A stretch of 64,000 bases of DNA from JBCBKU01 sp965267475 (GTDB lineage: Bacteria; Pseudomonadota; Alphaproteobacteria; Rhodobacterales; Rhodobacteraceae): NCBI GenBank assembly GCA_965267475.1, contig OZ254079.1:1116001-1180000 (forward strand), given 5' to 3'. This document shows positions 35,822-44,113 of the stretch, in pieces; position 1 is the first letter of the stretch; every line of letters begins with the position of its first letter. Under the pieces are notes generated by a model. That model saw only the letters and a list, made by a program, of their open reading frames with translations, did not search any database and had not been told where the DNA came from. Made by a program: the position numbers and the translations under genes.

Positions 35822-37291
35822 CTAGTTCAGAAGGACCCTTGGCAACCAAAGCGCGATATCCGGGAAGCGGATCACCAGTGCCAGTCCGATCAACTGCAAC
35901 AGCACGAAGGGGATAATGCCGCGATAGATCTCTTGGATCTTCACTTCCTTGGGCGCCACCGCCTTCATATAGAACAGCGCAAACCCGAAGGGTGGCGTCA
36001 GGAAACTGGTTTGCAGGTTCACCGCCAAAAGGATCGCGAACCAATAGACCACGTCGATCTTGGCCACATGATCTCCGAAATCGAGCTGGGAGATGATCGG
36101 CGCAAAGACGGGCAATACGATCAGCGTGATCTCGATCCAGTCGAAGAAGAACCCAAGCAGGAACACCAGACCCAGGATCAGGAACAACAGACCCCAGGGC
36201 CCTAGTCCCATGGCCTCGACCGCGTCAATGACAAGATCGTCGCCGCCGAGGAATCGGAACACGGCCGAGAACAAGGTGGCCCCGATGAAAATCCCGAAGA
36301 TCATCGCATTGGTCAGCATGGTGCGATCGACCACGTCTCTCAGAACGCCGCCGAAATGCTTCAATTCGCTGAAGAAGCCGCCCCCAACCGGGTGGTCGTC
36401 TAGATCCGGTGTGTCGCCAGCGGTCACAAGCGTGAATTCTTTCACACCCATAGCTGGAAGGATCACAAGATTGACGAGGCCAAGTATGATCGCCCCCATG
36501 GCGCCGACACCGGCAGCCTCGGTCGGCGTCGCAAGGCCGCCGAGGATCGACCCCAGAACCATCGCAATCAGCAGGACCGGCGGGACGAAGCTGCGCAAAA
36601 CCATCACGATGATGCCGCCCATCGTTTGCGGGCCGATATTGGCATCAAGCTTGGGCGCAAGACTTGGATTTATCGTACAGCGGATAACGATATAGGCCAC
36701 GTAAAGCCCGGCCAGGATAAGGCCCGGAAAGACCGCCGCCACAAACAGATTGCCGACCGACCGACTGAGCAGGTCGGCCATGATCACAAGCATGATCGAG
36801 GGCGGGATCAGGATGCCCAGCGTGCCCGAGGCCGCGATCGTACCGGTTGCCAGTTCGTGGCTGTAATTCCGCTCGATCATCACAGGTAGGGCAAGAAGAC
36901 TCATCATGATCACGGACGCACCGATTATTCCCGTCGTCGCAGCCAGGATCGTGCCCATCAGCGTCACGGCCAGGGCCAGTCCGCCTGGCACACGCCGCAA
37001 GAGTACCTGAAGACAGTTCAGGAGATCTCGGGCGATGCCGGATCGCTCCAGCATCGTGCCCATAAATATGAACATCGGAATGGCGGTCAGGATCAGGTTC
37101 TCCATGATACCACCGAAAATCCGGCTGGGCATAAGCTTCAGGAAGATAAACTGGAACTCGCCCATTGCGATGCCGATGAATGCGAAAGCAAGTCCGACGC
37201 CGCCCAGGATGAAGGCGACGGGGAAGCCGGTGAACAACAGGATGCCAAGCGCGGCAAACATGAAGACGGGAAGTAGCTCTCCGATCGGCAT
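35822..37291 (-). CDS. dctM: TRAP transporter large permease (DctM)
   Basis: 489 aa with about twelve or more hydrophobic helices. It forms the sodium-driven channel subunit of a TRAP importer. TRAP-DctM signatures: FTGFPVAFILGGVGLAF, AIPMFIFMGTMLERSG, TTGIIGASVIMMSLLALPVM, GTLGILIPPS, GLATPTEAAGVGAMGA and NLQTSFLTPPFGFALFYMK. It is about 60 aa longer than common DctM. A hydrophilic insert (about 275-330, including TPDLDDHPVGGG and ELKHFGGVLRDVVDRT) lies between two helices, as in the mannitol/chloroaromatic TRAP subset. It overlaps dctQ by one base (TGATG). Confidence 0.94.
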   Translation of the reverse strand: MPIGELLPVFMFAALGILLFTGFPVAFILGGVGLAFAFIGIAMGEFQFIFLKLMPSRIFGGIMENLILTAIPMFIFMGTMLERSGIARDLLNCLQVLLRRVPGGLALAVTLMGTILAATTGIIGASVIMMSLLALPVMIERNYSHELATGTIAASGTLGILIPPSIMLVIMADLLSRSVGNLFVAAVFPGLILAGLYVAYIVIRCTINPSLAPKLDANIGPQTMGGIIVMVLRSFVPPVLLIAMVLGSILGGLATPTEAAGVGAMGAIILGLVNLVILPAMGVKEFTLVTAGDTPDLDDHPVGGGFFSELKHFGGVLRDVVDRTMLTNAMIFGIFIGATLFSAVFRFLGGDDLVIDAVEAMGLGPWGLLFLILGLVFLLGFFFDWIEITLIVLPVFAPIISQLDFGDHVAKIDVVYWFAILLAVNLQTSFLTPPFGFALFYMKAVAPKEVKIQEIYRGIIPFVLLQLIGLALVIRFPDIALWLPRVLLN

Positions 37292-37854
37292 CAGTCGCGC
37301 GCCTCCAGAACACCACCCTGCATATCTTCTGGAAGTTGGTTGCGGAGCCCGGCGATGCACTTGATCAGCTGCGAAAGGCCAGCAAGTGCCCACATACCGA
37401 ACAAGACCAGCAGGCCGGATTTCACTATCCAAAGGTTCGAAAGGCCGGTCTGAGACTTGGAAATTTCACCGGAGACATAAGACTGAACGACATAGGGCCA
37501 GCTGAGCCAGATGCCGATGATGCCGTAGGGGATCAAGGCAACGACCAGACCGACCACCTCGACCCAGTATTTGGTCCGCTCCGAGAAATTTTCGCGCAGA
37601 AGGTCGATACGGACATGTGCTTGACGGGTATAGGCATATCCGACCGCGAACACGATCAGCGCCGAGTGCAGCCAATATTCGCTTTCCTGGATCATGGTGG
37701 AGTTGATGCCTTCGGGCTTGGGGACGCCGAAGTATCGGGTGATCACGTCATAGCAGACGACCAGAACCAGCACGAAGCCAAGCCAGCCGCCGATTGACGC
37801 CAGGATCGCCAAAAGGCGATCGATTAATCTGCTGATGTGCAGAAGTCCCTGCAA
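37291..37854 (-). CDS. dctQ: TRAP transporter small permease (DctQ)
   Basis: 187 aa with four helices: RLLAILASIGGWLGFVLVLVVCYDV, EYWLHSALIVFAVGYAYT, VVGLVVALIPYGIIGIW (each in part) and SGLLVLFGMWALAGLSQLI. YDVITRYFG and RQAHVRIDLLRE are typical. It pairs with DctM. The start is TTG at 37854, supported by GGAGG five bases upstream; the first in-frame ATG lies in the second helix and would truncate the protein, so TTG is preferred. Overlap with dctM by one base shows coupling. A hairpin separates it from dctP. Confidence 0.9.
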   Translation of the reverse strand: MQGLLHISRLIDRLLAILASIGGWLGFVLVLVVCYDVITRYFGVPKPEGINSTMIQESEYWLHSALIVFAVGYAYTRQAHVRIDLLRENFSERTKYWVEVVGLVVALIPYGIIGIWLSWPYVVQSYVSGEISKSQTGLSNLWIVKSGLLVLFGMWALAGLSQLIKCIAGLRNQLPEDMQGGVLEARD

Positions 37855-37918
37855 GGCTCCCTCCCAAGCTATGTTTTTTGCCCGCCAAACGCCCCTTTTT
37901 TGGGGTCTTCTCAGCGGA

Positions 37919-37945
37919 CGGGCCCGGCGATAGAAGCCGGGCCCG
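37919..37945 (-). terminator. Intercistronic hairpin between dctP and dctQ
   Basis: CGGGCCCGGC and GCCGGGCCCG form a perfect 10-bp stem around a 7-base loop. On the minus strand no good T tract follows, so it is more likely a partial attenuator or an mRNA-stabilising hairpin behind dctP than a full terminator. Such a structure would allow excess binding protein over permease. A second palindrome, CCCCTTTTTTGGGG, lies nearby at about 37890-37903. Confidence 0.6.
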
Positions 37946-37964
37946 CACCATTTTGTCTAGTCTT

Positions 37965-38990
37965 TTATTTGAGATAGCCGAGGTCGTTCCACTTGGCATA
38001 CTCGCCACGGAACTCTTGCAGCGAGTTCCAGACAGTCTCGAAGTCGGGGTTCGCTGCAATCTCTTCAGCCACGACTTCTTCCCAAGCACCGCGGAAGGTG
38101 TCGAGCATCTCATCCGGCCACTTGTGGATGGTCACGCCAGCGGCTTCCATTTCAGCCAACGCCTTGCCCTGGATCGCTTCACCTTCCGCGAACTGATAGG
38201 CAACCGTTGCCTGGCACGCTGTTTCGATCATCGTGCGCTGCTTGTCGGTCATACCGTCCCACTTCGCCTTCGAGATCAGAAGTTCCTGGATCGTCGACTG
38301 CTGGTGCCAGCCCGGGAAGTAGTAGTGCTTGGCGATATTGAAGAAGCCAAGGTTCTGGTCGATGGCAGGCATCGAGAACTCAGTCGCATCGATCGTCCCA
38401 CGCTCAAGTGCCGGATAGATGTCGCCACCTGCCAAAAGCTGCGTGTCGACGCCAAGCTTCTGCATGACCTTCGCGCCAAGACCGAAGAAACGCATCTTCA
38501 GACCCTGAAGGTCTTCCGGCGAGTTGATTTCCTTGCGGAACCAGCCCGACGCTTCCGGTGCGATCACGCCGCAGACGAGCGACTGGATGCCATCCCGGTT
38601 GTAGATCTCGTTCATCAGGTCCGAACCGCCGCCGAACCAGTGCCAGGCAAGATATTCACCCGCGGACGGGCCGAAGGGCACGGCTGCGAAGAGGTTATAG
38701 GCCGAGTTCTTCGCGCCCCAATATCCGGGTACGGACCAACCGGCATCGATCGAACCGTTCGACACGTTGTCATAGATTTCAAGCGGCGGCACGAGCGCGC
38801 CGGGTTCGAAGAATTTGACTTCGATTTCACCGCCCGAGATGGCGTTCAGCGTGTCCTGAAGACGCACACCGGCCTGACCCAACTGGATCAGCGAGCCGGG
38901 GAAAGTCGACGGCATATTCAGCGTCACTTCCTGAGCAGTCACCCCTGTGGCTGCAACCGAAAGCGCGGCAGCTGCGATTAGTTTTTTCAT
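37965..38990 (-). CDS. dctP: TRAP transporter substrate-binding protein (DctP)
   Basis: 341 aa. A signal peptide (about 1-19, GVTA-QEV) precedes the DctP periplasmic fold: NMPSTFPGSLIQLG, KFFEPGALVPPLEIYDNVSNG, AWHWFGGGSDLMNEIY, DLQGLKMRFFGLGAKVMQKLG and GDIYPALERGTIDATEFS. The Arg in LKMRF is the conserved carboxylate-binding residue, and the YLAWHWFGGG segment marks the mannitol/chloroaromatic-type subgroup, so an organic acid is a reasonable but unproven ligand. It is first of dctPQM, with the shared 13-base element 43-55 bases upstream. Confidence 0.94.
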   Translation of the reverse strand: MKKLIAAAALSVAATGVTAQEVTLNMPSTFPGSLIQLGQAGVRLQDTLNAISGGEIEVKFFEPGALVPPLEIYDNVSNGSIDAGWSVPGYWGAKNSAYNLFAAVPFGPSAGEYLAWHWFGGGSDLMNEIYNRDGIQSLVCGVIAPEASGWFRKEINSPEDLQGLKMRFFGLGAKVMQKLGVDTQLLAGGDIYPALERGTIDATEFSMPAIDQNLGFFNIAKHYYFPGWHQQSTIQELLISKAKWDGMTDKQRTMIETACQATVAYQFAEGEAIQGKALAEMEAAGVTIHKWPDEMLDTFRGAWEEVVAEEIAANPDFETVWNSLQEFRGEYAKWNDLGYLK

Positions 38991-39032
38991 TTAGTCCTCC
39001 CTTGGGTTTACTCACGATCCGAAGACCGAAGA

Positions 39033-39045
39033 ATTAATGCATACA
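39033..39045 (-). promoter_or_regulatory. Candidate GntR operator upstream of dctP
   Basis: On the minus strand this reads TGTATGCATTAAT. It matches TGCATGCATTAAT in the GntR/MBL divergent gap in 12 of 13 bases. A flanking inverted repeat AATGC-N10-GCATT spans 39036-39055. It lies 43-55 bases before dctP, between the monooxygenase and TRAP genes. Confidence 0.5.
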
Positions 39046-39097
39046 CTAACGCATTTTTTGTGTGATGCAACGATTTTGAGCGATCAGATCGCCCGCA

Positions 39098-39412
39098 TCA
39101 CAATTGTTCGTCCTGAAGTCCTCCCTGATCGAGCAGACGATACGTCCGCACCTGCTTTTCGGCAACCAATTCGCTTATGGCGCCACTGAAAGTCTTGTAG
39201 TGCGGGCTTTCCAAGTGAACTTGGAAGGCCCTTTCCGAGGCATAGATCTCGTACAGGAACACCTCATCCGGGCGCTCTGGATCCCGGCATACATCAAAAC
39301 GCAGGCAACCTTCCTCGTTCTTGACCGATGCGTCGGCCTGTCCCTGCATCAAAGGCAAAAAACCCTCGATCGCACCGGGATGGGTTCTGAACATGACGGT
39401 TACGACAAACAT
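39098..39412 (-). CDS. YgiN-like antibiotic-biosynthesis monooxygenase (ABM) domain protein
   Basis: 104 aa with the ABM ferredoxin-like fold: VVTVMFRTHPGAIEGFLPLM, EEGCLRFDVCRDPERPDEVFLYE (in part) and ERAFQVHLESPHYKTF with the conserved His of the YgiN/LsrG type. Members are cofactor-free quinol monooxygenases or isomerases acting on small keto compounds. In this operon it probably handles a catabolic intermediate; the substrate is unknown. It starts 11 bases after the Gfo/Idh gene and ends 107 bases before dctP. Confidence 0.85.
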   Translation of the reverse strand: MFVVTVMFRTHPGAIEGFLPLMQGQADASVKNEEGCLRFDVCRDPERPDEVFLYEIYASERAFQVHLESPHYKTFSGAISELVAEKQVRTYRLLDQGGLQDEQL

Positions 39413-39423
39413 GAACTGTCCAA

Positions 39424-40482
39424 TCAGAGATCTATTTTTCGACCGGTTTCAGCCGATGCATAGGCCGCTTCGACTACCCGCATTACGGGTAGATAGTCTG
39501 CAGCTTTGTTTTCATAAGGCCGGATTCCCGCTGAAGCTTCGACCACATGGTTGATCAGAGCACCGACGCAACCGCCGCCAAAGCTGGTTTCGTCGATGGG
39601 TGAGATCAAGGGCACATCAACCCAGGAGCCTGCGCCGAACGGGCGGTATCGGACGGCCCCCATGCCGTCCAGTTTCAATGTGCCGCTTTCGCCTTCGATT
39701 ACCATTTCACCCATGGTTCGGCGCAAATTGTCGGTCACATGGTCCAGAAGTCGGTTGCCGTCGAATGTCGACTGCGCTTCGCCATCGTGATCCAGGACTA
39801 GGGTTCCACTATCCTCGCCTGCAATCACCGGGTTCCGCCGCCGAAGATCGGCATAGACCGCAGTCACATCGCCAAAGAGCCAGCGAAAAAGATCGACGAA
39901 GTGAATTCCCGTTTCGTGGATCAAAAGGCGCGGCATTGTCTGAAAGGCGGGTTGCCTGTTCAGATAGGCATCCGCTCCGCGCCCATCACCGGGGCGAAGA
40001 TCAAAACGGGCCTGGAAGATTTTTCCCAGGCGACCAGAGTCGAGGACTTGCTTGATGGTACGGTGCCAAGGCTGGAACCGGAAGTTTTCATGCACAATCA
40101 ATGTCACGCCCGCGGCCTCGGCTGCCGCGGTCACTGCTTCAGCTTCAGCGACCGAGGTGCAAAACGGCTTCTGACAGATGATGATGCGACCCTGGCGGCT
40201 TGCTGCGGCGATCAGTTTGGCATGGGCCGGGGGCGGTGCAACAAGGTCGACAACGTCCGGATCATGCGCATCCAGAAGATCGGTCGCGTCGCCATAGGTC
40301 TCGACCCCCCATCCGTCTTGCGCCCACTTGCGGCGATCCTCGGACAGATCCGCAAGACCGACCAATTTCGTGTCCGGCCTGCGGGACCAGGCGTCCAGAT
40401 GAAAGGTGCTGAAATAGCCAAGCCCGACAATCGCAACATCCAAGTTGCGTGACCCGGTATCGGCATGCTCACCCACGGACAT
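39424..40482 (-). CDS. Gfo/Idh/MocA-family NAD(P)-dependent oxidoreductase
   Basis: 352 aa. The Rossmann fold is LDVAIVGLGYFSTFHLDAW (about 14-32). The family Glu/Lys motif is IIICQKPFCTSVAEAE, with Lys in QKP contacting substrate and cofactor, and the C-terminal sheet domain has IHETGIHFVDLFRWLFGDV (His as likely catalytic base) in two segments. Members oxidise hydroxyls of sugars, inositols or related compounds. ATG 40482 lies inside the end of the dehydrogenase gene (14-base overlap), so the two are coupled. The substrate is unknown. Confidence 0.87.
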   Translation of the reverse strand: MSVGEHADTGSRNLDVAIVGLGYFSTFHLDAWSRRPDTKLVGLADLSEDRRKWAQDGWGVETYGDATDLLDAHDPDVVDLVAPPPAHAKLIAAASRQGRIIICQKPFCTSVAEAEAVTAAAEAAGVTLIVHENFRFQPWHRTIKQVLDSGRLGKIFQARFDLRPGDGRGADAYLNRQPAFQTMPRLLIHETGIHFVDLFRWLFGDVTAVYADLRRRNPVIAGEDSGTLVLDHDGEAQSTFDGNRLLDHVTDNLRRTMGEMVIEGESGTLKLDGMGAVRYRPFGAGSWVDVPLISPIDETSFGGGCVGALINHVVEASAGIRPYENKAADYLPVMRVVEAAYASAETGRKIDL

Positions 40483-41566
40483 TGGCCAAAACCTCTTCCG
40501 TAACAGCGCGTGTTCCCATATCGCCACCAAACTCCATGGGGCGCAGCGCATTGGCCTGAAATCCGTGATCGACCGCGCGTTCGATCATCAGTGCTGCGTC
40601 GGAATATCGAGTGTCGTTCAGTTTCTCGGCCAGATAATCCAGCATCATCGCCGCGGACAGGATCGCAGCCAACGGGTTTGCCTTGTCCTGTCCCATTATG
40701 TCCGGTGCCGATCCGTGGGCCGGCTGGAACAGCCCGGTGTCATCCCCGATCTCGGCACAGGCCGCCATGCCCATGCCGCCGACAAGGCCGCCCGCAAGAT
40801 CCGACAGGATATCGCCGAACATGTTTTCCATCACCAGGACATCGAAGTCCCAGGGTCGGCGGATCAGGTCGAGCGCCTGTGCGTCCACATAGGAAAAGCT
40901 GGTCTGGACATCGGGGTGGCGGCCCGCGACCTCTTGAAAGATGGTTCGGAAGAAGGCCATCGATTTGAATACGTTCGCCTTGTCGACACAGGTCAAATTG
41001 CCCGCGTGACCTCTTTCGCGCCGCCGCTTTGCAAGGCGGAACCCGAACTCGTGCAACCGTTCGGTCGTGCTTCGGGTGATCCGAAGCGTGTCTTCGACCA
41101 TCTCGGGTGTTTCGGTCGTGCCGCGGTTGTGGGCTGCAGCGGAATAGAAAAGTCCTTCGGTCGATTCCCTCAGAATGATCAGATCGATACTGGCCGCCCG
41201 CGGATCGGCAAGCCGCTGTGGCGCATTGGGATAGGCTTTGACGGGACGAACACCGGCATAAAGGCCGAAGCGGTCGCGAAGCCGAAGGTGCGGGCTAATC
41301 TCGGTCCCATCCGTGTGGCGTATCGCGGGAAGTCCGATCGCACCCAGAAAAATGGCATCGGCCTTGCCTGCGCGTTCTTCCCCACCGGGCTCGATATCGG
41401 TTCCACAATCGCTGAAATATCCGGCGCCCGCAGCAATTTCATCCACCGCGAAGGCGGGCAGACCAGCGCGGGAGACCGCCAGCGCTGCCACCGCCATCGC
41501 GGCGTCGGCCACGTCCACCCCGATGCCATCTCCTCGGATCAAGGCAATTTGGGCCGATGAACTCAT
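40469..41566 (-). CDS. Isocitrate/isopropylmalate-family dehydrogenase
   Basis: 365 aa. The beta-decarboxylating dehydrogenase fold is shown by IALIRGDGIGVDVADAAM, ILRESTEGLFYSAA, the catalytic Lys in VDKANVFKSMAFFR, the metal-binding DVLVMENMFGDILSDLAGGL, and the NAD-site LFQPAHGSAPDIMGQDKANP. The ESTEGLF form is closer to tartrate/malate or homoisocitrate relatives than to true LeuB. It oxidatively decarboxylates a 2-hydroxy acid with a 3-carboxyl. Context (TRAP operon, GntR) indicates catabolism, not leucine synthesis. The exact substrate is open. Confidence 0.86.
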   Translation of the reverse strand: MSSSAQIALIRGDGIGVDVADAAMAVAALAVSRAGLPAFAVDEIAAGAGYFSDCGTDIEPGGEERAGKADAIFLGAIGLPAIRHTDGTEISPHLRLRDRFGLYAGVRPVKAYPNAPQRLADPRAASIDLIILRESTEGLFYSAAAHNRGTTETPEMVEDTLRITRSTTERLHEFGFRLAKRRRERGHAGNLTCVDKANVFKSMAFFRTIFQEVAGRHPDVQTSFSYVDAQALDLIRRPWDFDVLVMENMFGDILSDLAGGLVGGMGMAACAEIGDDTGLFQPAHGSAPDIMGQDKANPLAAILSAAMMLDYLAEKLNDTRYSDAALMIERAVDHGFQANALRPMEFGGDMGTRAVTEEVLANVRG

Positions 41567-41600
41567 AACGTGCGCTCCTTCGCGCGCCTGTGGCTATCGC

Positions 41601-42272
41601 TCACAGCTGCGGCAAACGGTAGTTTTCAAGAATGGCCAGAAGTTCGCGGGCAGCCCGTTCTCGGTGTTCTCGGAAAATGGCACGGGTTCCGTCCACATCA
41701 CCGTTCCGCAATCGATCCAGGATCATTCGGTGTTCTTCCGTGGATCGGACCGGCCGGTCCCGCAAACGGAGCGTTATGATCCGCGCCCGATGCGCCTGGT
41801 CATAAAGCGACGTGACAAAGGCATGCATGCGCCCGTTGCCGTTGATCTGAAGCAGGATCGAATGAAACTGGTCATCGGCTTCGGCCCAGGCGTCTAGGTC
41901 GTCGGCTTCCAGCGCCGCTTCCATGTCCTTTGCCGCACTCTCAAGAGGCGCCAGATCCGCATTGCTTGGTCCACGCGCAGCGACGCTTGCCGCTGCCTCA
42001 GGTTCGAGCGCCGTCAGAATCTCATAGATTTCCTTCATGTCTTCAGCAGATATGGGCAGAACCCGCGCACCGCGTCGCGGGATCAGCTCCACCAGTCCTT
42101 CTGCCTCAAGCCGGATTAACGCCTCGCGGACCGGCGTCCGGCTCATCCCAAGACGCAGCGCAATCTCGGGCTCCGGCGCCTGATACCCCGGCGGCAACCG
42201 GTTGGTCCGGATCTCTTCCTTGAGATGTGAATAGGCATCGCTGACGAGCGATGACTTGGTCTTGGTTGCCAT
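41601..42272 (-). CDS. GntR-family regulator of the TRAP catabolic operon
   Basis: 223 aa. The wHTH includes RTNRLPPGYQAPEPEIALRL and MSRTPVREALIRLEAEGLVEL (in segments), followed by an FCD domain (IYEILTALEPEAA, ADDQFHSILL, STEEHRMILDRL). FCD regulators usually bind a carboxylic acid, fitting a TRAP substrate or intermediate. ATG 42272 begins the conserved part; a start at 42305 would add an N-terminal arm. It is 34 bases upstream of the dehydrogenase gene and is read in the same direction, and the candidate operator is 62-82 bases upstream. Confidence 0.9.
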   Translation of the reverse strand: MATKTKSSLVSDAYSHLKEEIRTNRLPPGYQAPEPEIALRLGMSRTPVREALIRLEAEGLVELIPRRGARVLPISAEDMKEIYEILTALEPEAAASVAARGPSNADLAPLESAAKDMEAALEADDLDAWAEADDQFHSILLQINGNGRMHAFVTSLYDQAHRARIITLRLRDRPVRSTEEHRMILDRLRNGDVDGTRAIFREHRERAARELLAILENYRLPQL

Positions 42273-42333
42273 GTCGCGAATTCCCTGTGCAAATTCAGGT
42301 TGCACTAATCCTTTGGGATCGTCAAATATTTTT

Positions 42334-42354
42334 ATGCATGCATTAATACATGCA
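42334..42354 (+). promoter_or_regulatory. Candidate GntR operator in the divergent gap
   Basis: ATGCATGCATTAATACATGCA contains TGCATG-N8-CATGCA and the 13-base TGCATGCATTAAT shared with the dctP upstream site. It is AT-rich in GC-rich DNA, between the GntR start and the MBL start codon (20 bases away), and so could control both directions. No other short palindrome of this kind is evident in the gap. Confidence 0.55.
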
Positions 42355-42373
42355 CTGAAGGGATAGGCCTAAC

Positions 42374-43183
42374 GTGACAACACACTGGGAAGTTTACGCT
42401 CTAAAATATGCCGAACGGAATGCACGGGTTCGGGGCGACAGCTTTATCTTTGACGATCATGCGGCAACGCCCCATGGTATGGACTATTTCCTTTGGGTGC
42501 TGAAATCCGGCGCACAAACGATCGTTGTGGATACAGGCTATGATGCGTCCGAAGCCGACCGGCGCGATCGTCCGATTCAACGGGACCCCGCCAAAGCGCT
42601 GGAGGCGCTGGGCATCGACGCAGCGGTAGTCGACCGGGTCATCATCACTCATTTGCATTATGACCATGCGGGGGGGCTCGACAGATTTCCATCAGCGACC
42701 TTCCATCTGCAAACGGCCGAGATGGCCTTCGCCACCGGGCCCTGTATGTGCCATGGCACGCTTCAGATGCCCTACACGGTCGAGCATGTGTGCGAGATGG
42801 TGCGTCACGTCTATTCGGGCCGGGTGATTTTCCATCAAGGATCGGCCGAAGTTGCACCGGGTGTCCGCGTCCACAGGACGGGGGGCCATTCCCGCGGGCT
42901 TCAGATCGTAGAGGTCGAGACGGAAACGGGACCCTTGGTCCTCGCCTCGGACGCCACGCATTACTATGAGAACTTCATCGCCGGAAAACCGTTCCCGATT
43001 GTGGCTGATCTAGAAGACATGTTGGACGGGTTCGGCGTGTTAAAGCGGCTCGCAGGCGCGAACGACCGGGTTGTGCCCGGGCATGATCCGTTGGTGCGCG
43101 ATCTCTTCCCGATATTCGGAACGTCCGGCTTTGTCTGGCGTATGGACCAGGGTGCAACGCGCAGATTGCCGGACTTCGACTAG
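42374..43183 (+). CDS. Metallo-beta-lactamase-fold hydrolase (N-acyl homoserine lactonase-like)
   Basis: 269 aa. Zinc motif THLHYDHAGG (His93, His95, Asp97, His98) with further ligand regions GGHSRGLQ and ASDATHYYEN and a C-terminal VVPGHDPL His. This matches the AttM/AiiA-type lactonase group by layout, but such proteins also open other lactones or esters. Given its neighbours it may hydrolyse a lactone intermediate of the catabolic pathway. GTG 42374 has AAGGGA about ten bases upstream. Its stop overlaps the AEC gene stop in CTAG at 43180-43183. Confidence 0.87.
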   Translation: MTTHWEVYALKYAERNARVRGDSFIFDDHAATPHGMDYFLWVLKSGAQTIVVDTGYDASEADRRDRPIQRDPAKALEALGIDAAVVDRVIITHLHYDHAGGLDRFPSATFHLQTAEMAFATGPCMCHGTLQMPYTVEHVCEMVRHVYSGRVIFHQGSAEVAPGVRVHRTGGHSRGLQIVEVETETGPLVLASDATHYYENFIAGKPFPIVADLEDMLDGFGVLKRLAGANDRVVPGHDPLVRDLFPIFGTSGFVWRMDQGATRRLPDFD

Positions 43184-44109
43184 GGTAGGATCAGGAGCCA
43201 CATCCACACGGTCAGTATGGACGTGGCCGTGCCGATCAGAACTGACGACGCTGCAACCCGTTTCGCCACACCATACATATTGGCGAAAAGATAGGTGTTG
43301 ATCCCTGGCGCCATGGCGGAGGTCAGCACGGCCGAGCGGAATGCCTCGGTCGAAAGCCCGGTCACCGATCCGGCGCTTAAGACGATCACCGGGTGGATGA
43401 TCAATGACACCGCGCAGATAAAGGCAATGGTGAAGGCGTCGCCTTCCGGCCGATAGCGGTAAAGTACACCGCCCAGTCCGAACAAGGCAGCGGGCAGGGC
43501 GGCCATGACCAACATATCTACGGCGGTCATGAGTACGCCCGGGACCATGATCCCGGTGATGTTGACGACAAAGCCAAGAACGATCCCGATCACCAACGCG
43601 TTCCGGGCCATGGATCTGGCGACGTTGCCCAGGGTCCGAAGCGCACCACCGCCCTTGTTCTTTACGACCTCCATCACTGTAACGCCCAGCCCGTAGCAAA
43701 AAGGGGCATGCAGCGCGACGATTGCGAAGTTCCCGGTCAGCGCGTCGGCGCCATAGGCGCGCTCGGTAATCGGGAGGCCGATCAGAACGCTGTTCGAGAA
43801 CAGACAGACAAAACCGATGGCTACACTGTCCTCCCATGGACGCTTGAACAGGATGCGAGCGCCGAAGATTCCGAGGCAAAAGCAAACCGTCGCACCCAGA
43901 TAGAAGCTTCCCAGCATGGCCAGATCGAACCCGGCTTTCAGATCGAGATCCGCAATCGCGCGGAACAGAAGGCAGGGAATCGCAAATGTCTGGGTGAAGC
44001 TCATCAACCCGTCTACGCCGCCGTCGGTGAACGGTCCCTTCCAGACGGCCAGATATCCTGCGCCGATCACGATGAAGACCGGTAGAATGACGTTCAGAAG
44101 GTCCTGCAT
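43180..44109 (-). CDS. AEC-family (auxin efflux carrier-like) transporter
   Basis: 309 aa with about ten helices: NVILPVFIVIGAGYLAVWKG at the start, FAIPCLLFRAIADL, FSNSVLIGLPITERAYG and VVNITGIMVPG. This is the AEC pattern of malonate/auxin carriers. The substrate is unknown; members move carboxylates. It lies four bases after the MBL hydrolase gene, at the end of the housekeeping operon that starts with the SPOR lipoprotein, so it may be co-transcribed with DNA replication and wall genes. Confidence 0.88.
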   Translation of the reverse strand: MQDLLNVILPVFIVIGAGYLAVWKGPFTDGGVDGLMSFTQTFAIPCLLFRAIADLDLKAGFDLAMLGSFYLGATVCFCLGIFGARILFKRPWEDSVAIGFVCLFSNSVLIGLPITERAYGADALTGNFAIVALHAPFCYGLGVTVMEVVKNKGGGALRTLGNVARSMARNALVIGIVLGFVVNITGIMVPGVLMTAVDMLVMAALPAALFGLGGVLYRYRPEGDAFTIAFICAVSLIIHPVIVLSAGSVTGLSTEAFRSAVLTSAMAPGINTYLFANMYGVAKRVAASSVLIGTATSILTVWMWLLILP

Positions 44110-44113
44110 AGCC

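Noticed and set aside
37878..38981. Long plus-strand open frame opposite dctP
   Set aside because: Antisense shadow of a clear DctP with signal peptide.
40445..41560. Long plus-strand open frame opposite the dehydrogenase gene
   Set aside because: Antisense shadow of a gene with full catalytic motifs.
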